Of a stretch of DNA of 64,000 nt, positions 53,885 through 62,599 are shown in pieces (position 1 is the first letter of the stretch; each line of letters begins with the position of its first letter). The DNA lies in contig NZ_JIBC01000015.1 in assembly GCF_000620505.1 (NCBI RefSeq), positions 1 through 64,000 on the forward strand. The letters run 5' to 3'. The notes under the pieces were generated by a model, which saw only the letters and a list, made by a program, of their open reading frames with translations, did no database searches and had not been told where the DNA came from. A program made the translations under genes and the position numbers. The stretch comes from Sulfitobacter sp. 20_GPM-1509m (GTDB lineage Bacteria > Pseudomonadota > Alphaproteobacteria > Rhodobacterales > Rhodobacteraceae).

Positions 53885-55317
53885 TCCGGCGGCTGATCCC
53901 CGCGCTGCTGGCGCTGATGCTGGCCCAGCCGGTGCAGGCGCAAAGCCCGGCGGATTTGCTGAACGATGTTGACCGGATACTGGCCGACGGCGGCGGCCTT
54001 GGCCTTGACGTGGAACTGACCCGCGCCCTGCGTGCCGCCCGTGCACAGGGCCCACTGGACCCCGACTGGGCGCAGGTGATGGTGGTGACCGCCAGCCTGA
54101 TCGCCACCGGATTGTGCAAGGCCGAACGCGCGCTGGACCTCTATGACGACGCCCTGACCGTGGCACAGGACGCCCCCGAGATGCAGCAATTCGTGCGCAT
54201 CTGGCGCGCCTACACCTACGCCTATTTCGGCCGCCCCGATCTGGCCCGCGCCGATCTGGACCGCGTCACCGTGGACCCCGCGACATATCTTGAAGACGAC
54301 TATGCCGCGCAATTGCAGGGCTGGCTGGCGGCTCCCGTTTCGGTCAGCGACAGCCCCGGTTTCCTGAACTGCACCGAAGTCGCCCGCGACGCCGCCGATC
54401 TGTTCAACGCGGGCGATCTGGATCAGGCGCGCAGCCTGCTGATCGGCCTGAACCTGCCCGACGTGCTGGCGCAGGAACCGCTGGTGCGTATTTCCAACCT
54501 GTCGACCCTGTCCCTGCTGGCCGTGATCAGCGGGCGCATGGGGCAGGACGACAGCGCCGTGTTCGACCGGATCATCGCCGACCTGTCCGTGCCCGACGTC
54601 ACGCCCCCCACCCTGCGCCCTGAAATGGTCGCCGATGCGGGCCACGCGCAGATGGTGGCGGATGTGCTGGACATGGTGGTGAACTCGGACCGCACCGGCA
54701 CGGGCGCTGCCGCGCGGCGCACCACCGCGCAACGCTGGCTCGAGGGGCTGGCCCCCCAGGACGCGCAGGCCGAGATACGGGCGTTAAGCTTTGCCGTGAA
54801 CGATTACCGCATCGCGGGCAACTGGCCCCGCGCGGCGCAGGCGGTGCAAGAGCTGTTGGCCCTGCCCGATCTGGACGCCGACCTGCGCGCCATGGCCGAG
54901 GTTGAGCTGGTCGAGCTGCAATCCTACATCGCCGTGGCCGAGGGGCGACCCGTTGACCACATCGCGCTGGCCAACGCCTTTCGCGCGGTGTTCGACACCG
55001 ACGGCATCGCCGCCGCCGTGCGGGTGGATGTGGCCGGCCGGCTGGTGGGCGCGTTTGACCACGCGGGCCACGCCTATCTGGCGCATGTGGCGGGGATCGA
55101 GGTCTGGCAATACATGCGCGACGTTCAGCGCGCCACGGCACAGGCGGGGGATTCGGTCGCCGGACAGGGCAAGGTCCTGCGCGCCACTGCCGACATCACC
55201 ATCGCAGACGGCTTCGACGTGGCCGCCCAGCCCCCCGACGGCACCCCGCCCCCGCCGGGTCTGTGCCAGGAGGTCGTGGGGATCGAGCTGTGCACGATTG
55301 TCCTGCAACAGCCCTGA
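53881..55317 (+). CDS. Exported helical-repeat protein paired with the CHAT protease
   Basis: Protein of 478 residues with a signal peptide (MIRRLIPALLALMLAQPVQA). Most of the chain is alpha-helical with TPR-like hairpins (ERALDLYDDALTVAQ, RIWRAYTYAYFGRPDLARADL). The C-terminus is cysteine-containing (GLCQEVVGIELCTIVL). I do not recognise a named family. Its ATG at 53881 overlaps the CHAT gene stop. CHAT proteases are often joined or linked to TPR proteins that present the substrate, so this may be its partner. Confidence 0.75.
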   Translation: MIRRLIPALLALMLAQPVQAQSPADLLNDVDRILADGGGLGLDVELTRALRAARAQGPLDPDWAQVMVVTASLIATGLCKAERALDLYDDALTVAQDAPEMQQFVRIWRAYTYAYFGRPDLARADLDRVTVDPATYLEDDYAAQLQGWLAAPVSVSDSPGFLNCTEVARDAADLFNAGDLDQARSLLIGLNLPDVLAQEPLVRISNLSTLSLLAVISGRMGQDDSAVFDRIIADLSVPDVTPPTLRPEMVADAGHAQMVADVLDMVVNSDRTGTGAAARRTTAQRWLEGLAPQDAQAEIRALSFAVNDYRIAGNWPRAAQAVQELLALPDLDADLRAMAEVELVELQSYIAVAEGRPVDHIALANAFRAVFDTDGIAAAVRVDVAGRLVGAFDHAGHAYLAHVAGIEVWQYMRDVQRATAQAGDSVAGQGKVLRATADITIADGFDVAAQPPDGTPPPPGLCQEVVGIELCTIVLQQP

Positions 55318-55376
55318 GGCACCCTGACCCGCGCAACGCGAGACGGCACTGTGCATCCCTGTCGAAAGGAACTTGA

Positions 55377-55787
55377 ATGAACGACGATCTGACCACCGGA
55401 CAGTGCCTGTGCGAGGCGGTGAAATTCCGCAAATCCGGCACATTCGAAGCCTTCTTCCTGTGCCACTGCAGCCGCTGCCGCAAGGACACAGGCACGGCCC
55501 ATGCGGCAAACCTGTTTTCGTCCAAGGCAACGATCACCTGGCTGTCAGGCACGGACCGGATCAGGACATTCACGCTGCCCGGCTCACGCCATGCGAAAAG
55601 CTTTTGCAGCACCTGCGGCTCGGCGCTGCCGATTGCACTGCCGGGCGCGGATGTCCTTGTCGTGCCCGCCGGATGCCTGGACAGCCCCATCGACCTGCGG
55701 CCCACCGCGCATATCTGCGTTGCCGATCGCGCGACCTGGGACAATGATCTGGATGCCATCGCAAAGATGGACGGCCTGCCGGGCTAG
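55377..55787 (+). CDS. GFA/CENP-V-like zinc-binding protein
   Basis: Protein of 136 residues in the glutathione-dependent formaldehyde-activating (GFA) family. The zinc ligands are visible in GQCLCEAV, CHCSRCRK and FCSTCGSA. GFA-like proteins form adducts with glutathione or act on small aldehydes, but many have unknown roles. It stands alone between the CHAT pair and the replication gene, and converges with the latter. Confidence 0.88.
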   Translation: MNDDLTTGQCLCEAVKFRKSGTFEAFFLCHCSRCRKDTGTAHAANLFSSKATITWLSGTDRIRTFTLPGSRHAKSFCSTCGSALPIALPGADVLVVPAGCLDSPIDLRPTAHICVADRATWDNDLDAIAKMDGLPG

Positions 55788-55823
55788 GCCGCTTTCCCCG
55801 CGCCGCTTCGCGTCACCCAACCC

Positions 55824-56834
55824 TCAAAGCGGATTCCGCTCTGCAAACGTCCTGAAAAACGCCAGAAACGCCTTGTCAGGGTCTGTTGCCGGCGCGCGAT
55901 CCTTGGCCCATTCCCGCCATTCCCCCTCGACGTGGTAAATATCAAACCCCGGATGGCGCAGCCGCGCCGTCTCGTAGGTCTCGGACCGCAACGCCTGCCC
56001 CCGCGCCTCCAGCCAGCCGGGGCGCGCGGGCACCGTGTCGCCTTGGGTCCGCTGCTTGCGCCCGACCTTGGAAAACTGCAACTCGCGCTCCGCCGTCGCC
56101 GTGCCGCTGGCGTCCTTGGCCCACCAGCGCAGTTCCACATGGGTCACCCGCCGCCCGGTCTTGATCGGCTCGACCGACACCACGTAATCGCTCAGCGCAT
56201 TGACCTCGACCAGGGCCGGCTCGATCGCCCGCAGCTTCAGGTTCGACCACGAGGTCAGCTTGCCCTTGGGCACGCCCAGAATCCCGCGCAGGTCCTCCAG
56301 GCTGAACCGTTCCGACGACCGCCACCGCAGCTTGCCGCGTTTCTGGATCATCTCGTACAGCGTCAGCGCATATTTCGACGACAGCGCGAACATCACTTCG
56401 CGTTGCAGGCGGGCGAAGACGGTGCTGTCCTTGATGATCTTGCGCAGGCGCGTGGGGATTTCATATTCGAACAGCCCGTCGCGGCGGCTGGATTCGATGT
56501 TCCCGCCCAGCAACTGCACCCGCTCGATGGCCGGCGCCCCGTCACGGGTGATGCGCACCTTGACGATACAGGCCATCAGCCGCTCGATGGATTCGCCCAC
56601 CCGGTCGTTGGAATTGTGCGACCCGCGCAGGTCGCCCTTGGAAATCACATGGGTCACCGGCTTGTCGATGGCATCCCACGCGTTCTCCAAAAGCTGGTTG
56701 TAAATGCGCCGGTCGGCCAGCGTCAGCGGTGTGACCTCGACAAGGTCCACCAGCTCACCGGGTTTCACCAGCGTGTCGGCATTGGGCCGCGCTTCGACCG
56801 TGCGAACGGGTTTGGGTTTCACGTCCTTCGCCAT
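55824..56834 (-). CDS. Plasmid replication initiator (Rep_3 family)
   Basis: Replication initiator of 336 residues with two winged-helix domains. WH1 includes VEVTPLTLADRRIYNQLLENAW and WH2 includes ALSSKYALTLYEMIQKRGKLRW and FSLEDLRGILGV, the Rep_3/RepA pattern. Rep proteins of this type bind iterons and open the origin. The iteron array lies directly upstream, and parAB is transcribed away on the far side. An inverted iteron-like site overlaps its leader, which suggests self-repression. In Rhodobacterales this is one of the standard extrachromosomal replicon types. Confidence 0.87.
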   Translation of the reverse strand: MAKDVKPKPVRTVEARPNADTLVKPGELVDLVEVTPLTLADRRIYNQLLENAWDAIDKPVTHVISKGDLRGSHNSNDRVGESIERLMACIVKVRITRDGAPAIERVQLLGGNIESSRRDGLFEYEIPTRLRKIIKDSTVFARLQREVMFALSSKYALTLYEMIQKRGKLRWRSSERFSLEDLRGILGVPKGKLTSWSNLKLRAIEPALVEVNALSDYVVSVEPIKTGRRVTHVELRWWAKDASGTATAERELQFSKVGRKQRTQGDTVPARPGWLEARGQALRSETYETARLRHPGFDIYHVEGEWREWAKDRAPATDPDKAFLAFFRTFAERNPL

Positions 56835-57459
56835 TGGACTTACCTGCTCAAACTTACTTTTGTAGTTGTTGTCGTGTAAGCTATCACGAAAGGGCGCTTT
56901 GGTAAATCACCCGAAACGTAAGCTTTGATTCGGGGCAAAACACCCACCCGATTCGCATCACGCTGATATTGTTGCAGAAAAAACGGCATTTTTCACCCCC
57001 TTGGGACGCCCCCGAAAAGTAAGTTTTGGGCCCGCCCCGATCCGTAAGCGGACAGGCCCCCAGACGTAAGGCCCGCCGCCCCGAACCGTAAGCCAAGCGG
57101 CCCCGATATGTAAGCGTAGTGACTGTTTTCCGTGTATTTCCAGTGCATTACAGACCATGAACAAGAACTATTAGAATCCAGAACCAGACAGGGTTTTTCA
57201 TATTTGATTTTTGGGGTGTGTTGCGCGTTCCGACAGATCACCGCACGCACCGCTAACGCAAAGCTTACAAATCGGGTGCACCGTGCCGAAACCCCTGTAG
57301 AATGACGGTGTTGGGCTGGTGATACACGCAAACTTCCACTCTTTGACGGCAGAACCCCCAGCTTGCGGTTTTTTGGGCATGTTCCGTCAAACTTCGCACT
57401 TTACCATCCAGCCCCAAGGGTTCATGATTCGGCGCATCCTCATTGTACTGCGAGCCATC
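56835..57459. other. Replication origin with iterons
   Basis: The gap between rep and parA contains direct iterons of consensus CCCCGANNNGTAAGC. They begin near 56910, 57010, 57035, 57057, 57079 and 57101. The GTAAG cores of the last four are exactly 22 bp apart, two helical turns. A further GTAAG is at 56876. Inverted copies CTTAC are at 56839 and 56853 in front of rep, and AAACTTACTTTT at 56850-56861 is the complement of the iteron 2 core. An AT-rich stretch at about 57115-57225 is a possible unwinding element. Confidence 0.85.
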
Positions 57460-58662
57460 ATGGACAACCCTGCCCTTCCCCGCGTCCGTCTGGAAGACCT
57501 TGAAAACCTCGCCCGCCGCGCCGACACCGTGATCGGCCGGCTGCGCGACCGCATCTATGCCCCCGGCACCGAGAAACAGCTGGACCTGCGGTTCCCCGTG
57601 CGCCGCGCCGCCGAGATGGTCGGCCGCAGCGAAAAGGCCATCCGCGACGCCGAGGACGATGGCCGCCTGCCGATGCCGGACAAGGACCCTGAAACAGGCC
57701 GGCGCACGGGATACGAGCTGGCCGACATCAACCGGATGCGCGCGCTGTTCGGCACCCTGCCCCACCGCGCCGACACCGACGAGGCGCTGGTGCTGGCGGT
57801 GCAGAACTTCAAGGGCGGCGTCGGCAAATCCACCGTCGTCTGCCATCTGGCGCAGTATCTGGCGCTGAAAGGCTACCGTGTCTGCGTGATCGACTGCGAC
57901 AGCCAGGCCAGCACCACGTCGGTGTTCGGCCTGAACCCCGATGTGGACGTGGACGAGGATGAGGATACGCTTTACCCGTTTTTCCGCCACGGCGGCCCGA
58001 CCTCGCTGCACTATGCGCTGCGGGCGACCTATTGGCCGGGCATTGCGCTGATCCCCGCGAACCTGGGGCTGTACGATGCCGAATACGAATTCGCGGCACG
58101 GATGGTGCGCGAACAGTCTTTTGTGCTGGACCGTCTACGCGACGGCATCGCCACGATCCGCGACCAGTTCGACGTGATCCTGATGGACCCGCCCCCCGCC
58201 TTGGGGATGCTGTCGCTGTCGGTTCTGCGCGCGGCGGATGCGCTGGTGATCCCCGCCCCGCCCAACAACATCGACTTTGGCAGCACCGCGCATTTCCTGA
58301 AGATGATGGGCGCCACGCTCAAGGAACTGGCCGCCGCCGGTGGCCCGCGCGACTATGCGTTCCTGCGCATCTTGGCCACCAAGATGAACGACAACAAATC
58401 GGCCCACACCGCGATCAAGCGGATGATGGACGCGGTGTTCCCGATGGACATGATGAGCGCGGTCCTGAAAGACAGCGCCGAGTTCGACAACGCCGCCGCC
58501 GACCTGGGCACGGTCTATGAAATAACAGGCCCTGCGACCCGCACAGAGACACATAAACGCTGCCGGGCCTATCTGGATTCTGTCAACCGCGAGATCGAAT
58601 TGCTGATCCGCAAGACATGGCCCAGCCACCACGCCGATCTGCGCAAGGAAGGACTGTTATGA
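57460..58662 (+). CDS. parA: ParA-family partition ATPase
   Basis: ParA of 400 residues. An N-terminal DNA-binding region (FPVRRAAEMVGRSEKAIRDAEDDGRL, MerR-like) precedes the ATPase with the deviant Walker A KGGVGKST at 118-125 and CDSQASTTS. This is the long, self-regulating type Ia ParA of plasmids. I chose the ATG at 57460 (MDNPALPRV), although 57424 is possible. It overlaps parB by ATGA. With ParB and the palindromes behind it, it segregates the replicon. Confidence 0.92.
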   Translation: MDNPALPRVRLEDLENLARRADTVIGRLRDRIYAPGTEKQLDLRFPVRRAAEMVGRSEKAIRDAEDDGRLPMPDKDPETGRRTGYELADINRMRALFGTLPHRADTDEALVLAVQNFKGGVGKSTVVCHLAQYLALKGYRVCVIDCDSQASTTSVFGLNPDVDVDEDEDTLYPFFRHGGPTSLHYALRATYWPGIALIPANLGLYDAEYEFAARMVREQSFVLDRLRDGIATIRDQFDVILMDPPPALGMLSLSVLRAADALVIPAPPNNIDFGSTAHFLKMMGATLKELAAAGGPRDYAFLRILATKMNDNKSAHTAIKRMMDAVFPMDMMSAVLKDSAEFDNAAADLGTVYEITGPATRTETHKRCRAYLDSVNREIELLIRKTWPSHHADLRKEGLL

Positions 58663-59639
58663 GCAAGAAACACGACGCCCTGTATGATGATGTTCTGGGA
58701 AACCTCGACGCACCGGAACCCGCCCCCGCCGCCGAAGTGGCACGCGGCAGCCGGTTCCTGAAACGGTCAACCACCATCGCCGATCACGTCACCGGCGAGA
58801 TCGAGGAGAAAACCCTGCGCTGGGTCGACCCCGCCGATTGCGTCATGTGGGACCGCCACAACCGCGCCTATGACCTGCTGACCGAAGAAAACTGTCGCGA
58901 CCTGATCGACGGCATTCGCGCGCAGGGCCGGCAGGAATTTCCCGCCATCGTGCGCCGCAAGGGCGAGCGTTATGAGGTGATCTGCGGCGCGCGGCGGCAC
59001 TTTGCGGTCAGCTGGCTGCGGGCCAACAACTACACCCAGTTCAAATACCTGATCGACGTGCGCGACCTGACCGACGAAGAGGCGTTTCGCCTGGCCGACA
59101 TCGAAAACCGCGACCGCGAGGACATCTCGGATTACGAGCGCGCGATTGATTATGCCGACGCGATCAAACGCTATTACGGCGGCAAGCAAAAGGCGATGGC
59201 GGCCCGGCTTGAGGTCAGCCCGCCGTGGCTCTCGCGCTATCTGGCGCTGGCGGATTTGCCCAGCGACGTGGTCAAGGCGTTCACCTCGATCCGCGACATC
59301 AAGGAACGCCATGCCCGCGATCTGAAACCGCTGTTGGCGCGGCCCGAAACCGGTCAGCTGGTGCTGGAAGAAGCCCGCGCGATCATCCGCGAACAGGCAC
59401 GCGGCACCACGCTGGACGGGTTCGAGGTGATCAAACGGCTCAAGGGCGCGGCCCGCCCTGCGCCCGCGCCGAAACCGCGTCCCGTGGGTGGTAAAGAGTT
59501 CCGGCGCCACATGGCGGACAAGCCGGTGACCATGCGAAAAAAGGGGCGCATCGTGACGCTGGAATTTGACGCGGACATATCCGACGGCGCCTTGCAGATG
59601 GCGCTGGATAAATTCATGGAAGATCGCAAGAAAAGCTGA
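58659..59639 (+). CDS. parB: ParB partition protein
   Basis: ParB of 326 residues. The N-terminal ParB/Sulfiredoxin (CTPase) domain spans about 45-155 with GARRHFAVSWLRANN and DIENRDREDISDYER. The HTH is QKAMAARLEVSPPWLSRYLALADLP. A basic linker and a C-terminal dimerisation segment follow. It starts in the parA stop. Two perfect palindromes lie 8-75 bp after its stop and are its probable binding sites. Confidence 0.92.
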   Translation: MSKKHDALYDDVLGNLDAPEPAPAAEVARGSRFLKRSTTIADHVTGEIEEKTLRWVDPADCVMWDRHNRAYDLLTEENCRDLIDGIRAQGRQEFPAIVRRKGERYEVICGARRHFAVSWLRANNYTQFKYLIDVRDLTDEEAFRLADIENRDREDISDYERAIDYADAIKRYYGGKQKAMAARLEVSPPWLSRYLALADLPSDVVKAFTSIRDIKERHARDLKPLLARPETGQLVLEEARAIIREQARGTTLDGFEVIKRLKGAARPAPAPKPRPVGGKEFRRHMADKPVTMRKKGRIVTLEFDADISDGALQMALDKFMEDRKKS

Positions 59640-59646
59640 CCCACTG

Positions 59647-59714
59647 AAAAGTTGCCCATGGGCAACTTTTTGGTTTCAGGGGGGCGGCGGGCAAAAATTG
59701 CCCATGGGCAATTT
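59647..59714. other. Tandem parS-like palindromes downstream of parB
   Basis: Two perfect palindromes share the core TTGCCCATGGGCAA. The first extends to 24 bp (59647-59670) and the second to 20 bp (59695-59714), with centres 46 bp apart. Placement directly behind parAB and recurrence of the core inside rmlB suit a centromere. The first is also followed by a T-run and might help end the parAB transcript. Confidence 0.72.
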
Positions 59715-59737
59715 CCCGAAATCCGCCCCCTGCCCGC

Positions 59738-61822
59738 CTAGTTTCCCGCCACCGTATCAATTTCGAATTGCAGGATCGCAGGCGCCGGACCACTGTCATC
59801 ATCCAGCGCCACGGCCCCGCGGGTGACCTGACCGAAACCGGCATTGCGCAGCGATGCGGCAAAGCTGCTGGCCTGATCGCCGCCGCGCATCACCTCGACC
59901 GCGGATTGCCCCAGGAACCGCAGATCCTCGACCGCCGATTGCGGCTCGGCCGGTGTCAGGATCACCACCACGCGGTCGCGGCCAAAGGCCTCGTCAGTGA
60001 TGCGGAACAGCCCCTTTTTCAGCGTGTCACCGGGTTGCAGCCGCCCGCTGTAAAAATGGGTGATCGCGTAATCCGACCCGATGTGCAGCACGTTGGCATC
60101 CACCGGGAACGCCTCGTTGTTCTGCGCCAGCACATGCACCTGATCGTCAGGCACCAGCACCGGCACCGCGACCGTATCCAGATCGCGCAGGTCGCGCTGT
60201 TGGCGGGTCTTGGTTTGCAGGCGCAGGTCCACGTTCAGGTCGGTGTCGCGGTACTGTCCGCCCATCCGCAGCAGGTTGATCGCGCGGCCCATCCGGTCCA
60301 GCGAATCCTGCATCAGCGCGGCCACCTCGGCGGGCTGCCGGTCGGTGGTGCCGACCGAGGGCGTCTGCGCGGCCTTGGACGGCTCAAAATACCCTGTGCC
60401 GGGCAACAGCCAGATCGCATCGGGGCGCGTGCTGTCGGGCATCACCGCCAGCCGCACGTCGGCATCGGCCCCCGCAGGCACCAGCACCAGCCGCCCGCCC
60501 GCGTCCTGTTCCAACAGGTCCAGCGTGGCCGTCACCACCGCCGGTACATCGCCATCGGGGCGCGCCACGCGCAGGGTGAAATCGACCACATCGGCCAGCT
60601 TACGGGCATAGCTGCCTTTCGGCACCTCCGCGACATCCAGCGCCGGCAGGCCGTCATGCGCGACTGGCTCCAGCTCGGATGTGAACGTGTCGGTGAACGT
60701 CACCCGTGCATAGCCCACGGCATCGCTGACGGCACTGGCTGCGGTGGGCAGCAGCGCGACAATCTCGCCTTCTGCGATGTGCTGCAACTGCCCCGCGCGC
60801 AGGGTCAGGCCAAAGGCCCCCTCGCGCACCGGCCACTGGTGGATCTGCTCCCCGGCCTCGCCCGAAAACACATAGCCGTCCAGATCGCCCTCGAACATCG
60901 GGGTGGACAGCGCCAGGTTCTGCACCGCGTATTTGCGCAGCACTTCCTGACCCAACTGGCGATAGGTCACGCCGGGGTTTTCGGCCAGGGTTTCAAAAAT
61001 CGTATAGGTGAACACGCCCTGCGACACCCGCCCGGGCGCGCCACGGGGCAGACGTTTTTCCGGCGTCGTCTCGGTGGTCTGGGCTGCGAAAAACGCAATG
61101 AACGCGCCGTCGCCCTCGGCACCCTCGACCGGGCTGGCAGGGCGCGCGCGCGGGTCGGGCAGGGCGCGCGATGTCGCCTCGGCGTCGGCCATCGCGCTGT
61201 CCGGCACACCCAGCGCCGCAGGGTCCAGCTTGCGCATCCGCACCTCCTCGCCATCTGCGGGGGCGGCGCGGGTGACGGTGCCGGAATGGCAGGCGTCGAA
61301 CACCGCCCAGACGGTCGCGCCCTTGGCCCGCAGGCTGCCGATCAGCACGCCGATCTCGTCATCGACCAGCGCGTTTTCCACGCTCCCGACGCTGTCATCC
61401 CACGCTCCGATGTCGACTGGCAGGAACATCTCGTCCAGCCCGTCCTCTTCGGTTTCAGGGTGCAGCGCGGGGGCCTGCGTGCCGTGGCCCGAGAAATGCA
61501 AATAGACGAAATCGCCCGGACCCACACGCGCCGCCATGGCGGCAAACCCGTCGCGGATGCCTTGCAGGGTCGGACGCCCCGCGCCCTCGACGCCATCGGC
61601 CAGAACGGTCACGTGGTCGGCGGCAAAGGGCACCGGCGCGCTGTCGGTCAGATAGGTCCGCACCAGCGCCACGTCGTTGGCAGGCCCTTGCAGCCAATAG
61701 CGTTCCTCAAGGTTGTCATAGGTCGACGCGCCGATCAGCAGCGCAAAGTTTTCGGCCAGCGCGGGCAGGGGCACCAGCAAGCTCAGGGCGGTCAGCGCGG
61801 GGCGCAACATGGCGCGTCCCAT
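59738..61822 (-). CDS. Exported caspase-like (peptidase C14) protein
   Basis: Protein of 694 residues with a signal peptide (ending near PALA, residue 23). A caspase-fold domain follows at about 25-290, with catalytic H113 in HFSGHG and C178 in DACHSG. ALLIGASTYDNL and GPANDVALVRTYL are the usual p20 segments. The remaining 400 residues include predicted beta-rich regions (DUF4384-like, DYAITHFYSGRLQPGD). The ATG at 61822 overlaps the stop of the gene before (TGATG), so the pair is coupled. It is probably periplasmic or cell-surface. Confidence 0.87.
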   Translation of the reverse strand: MGRAMLRPALTALSLLVPLPALAENFALLIGASTYDNLEERYWLQGPANDVALVRTYLTDSAPVPFAADHVTVLADGVEGAGRPTLQGIRDGFAAMAARVGPGDFVYLHFSGHGTQAPALHPETEEDGLDEMFLPVDIGAWDDSVGSVENALVDDEIGVLIGSLRAKGATVWAVFDACHSGTVTRAAPADGEEVRMRKLDPAALGVPDSAMADAEATSRALPDPRARPASPVEGAEGDGAFIAFFAAQTTETTPEKRLPRGAPGRVSQGVFTYTIFETLAENPGVTYRQLGQEVLRKYAVQNLALSTPMFEGDLDGYVFSGEAGEQIHQWPVREGAFGLTLRAGQLQHIAEGEIVALLPTAASAVSDAVGYARVTFTDTFTSELEPVAHDGLPALDVAEVPKGSYARKLADVVDFTLRVARPDGDVPAVVTATLDLLEQDAGGRLVLVPAGADADVRLAVMPDSTRPDAIWLLPGTGYFEPSKAAQTPSVGTTDRQPAEVAALMQDSLDRMGRAINLLRMGGQYRDTDLNVDLRLQTKTRQQRDLRDLDTVAVPVLVPDDQVHVLAQNNEAFPVDANVLHIGSDYAITHFYSGRLQPGDTLKKGLFRITDEAFGRDRVVVILTPAEPQSAVEDLRFLGQSAVEVMRGGDQASSFAASLRNAGFGQVTRGAVALDDDSGPAPAILQFEIDTVAGN

Positions 61823-62442
61823 CAGTTCGTGATCAGCGCATAATCGGCGCTGCTGCCGCTGGCGTTCTGCACGGCGATGGTGAAATCGCCGGTGCTGCGC
61901 GGGCTCCACCCGCAATAGGCGATGGCGCTGGAATCAGTGTCGGAACACACCAGCCGCCCCTGATCGTCGGTGACCTTCAGGTTCAGGTCGTTGCTGCCCT
62001 TGGCCTCGACATAAATCTCGGCATAGGTGCCACCCTCGAACGGCACGGCGCGATAGGTGTCGGTCTTGCCGCCGCCGATCCGCGCGTTGTTGTAGACCGG
62101 GCCGCTGACCACACCCTTGGTGTTTTCGGATGCCACATCGTCGATCAGCCCCAGCATCATGTCGTCGCCTGTGGCCAGATCCCGCGCGGTGGCCAGCATC
62201 GCGTCAGCATCCAGCGCGCCGTCGCCAGCGGTGCCATCCTCGGCCATGCGGTCGGTGGGGGACAGGCCCAGACCCCGGCGCATCTTGGCGGCGGCCAGCA
62301 CCAGCAGCGGATCGCGGGTGGCGACGCCCGCGTCATAGATCACGCGGCTGGCCTCGGCCTGTTTCAGCGGCGCGGGGTCGGCGGCCAGCGCGGGCAGGGC
62401 CGACAGGATCAGGGCAGCGGTCAGGGCGGTGAAACGGGTCAT
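61822..62442 (-). CDS. Exported protein with pre-peptidase-like C-terminal domain
   Basis: Protein of 206 residues with a clear signal peptide (MTRFTALTAALILSALPALA). The N-terminal half is helical (LVLAAAKMRRGLGL). The C-terminal half (YAEIYVEAKGSNDLNLKVTDDQGRLVCSD, then GDFTIAVQNASGSSADYALITN) looks like a pre-peptidase C-terminal beta-sandwich with two cysteines. It is translated just before the caspase-like protein and may bind or regulate it. I do not recognise a named family. Confidence 0.75.
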   Translation of the reverse strand: MTRFTALTAALILSALPALAADPAPLKQAEASRVIYDAGVATRDPLLVLAAAKMRRGLGLSPTDRMAEDGTAGDGALDADAMLATARDLATGDDMMLGLIDDVASENTKGVVSGPVYNNARIGGGKTDTYRAVPFEGGTYAEIYVEAKGSNDLNLKVTDDQGRLVCSDTDSSAIAYCGWSPRSTGDFTIAVQNASGSSADYALITN

Positions 62443-62599
62443 GGGAACATCCTTGAAAATAGGTTTTGGTCTGGAATTAAGCCAAAGTTAGCGATGCAGG
62501 CGCGACCTGCCAAGCGGGCGAATTTTCATGACGGCATTTTTCACATGAACGGGCGGGAATTCCGGTCTAGGCTTTGTGCAGATTGATGAAAGATTGTAT

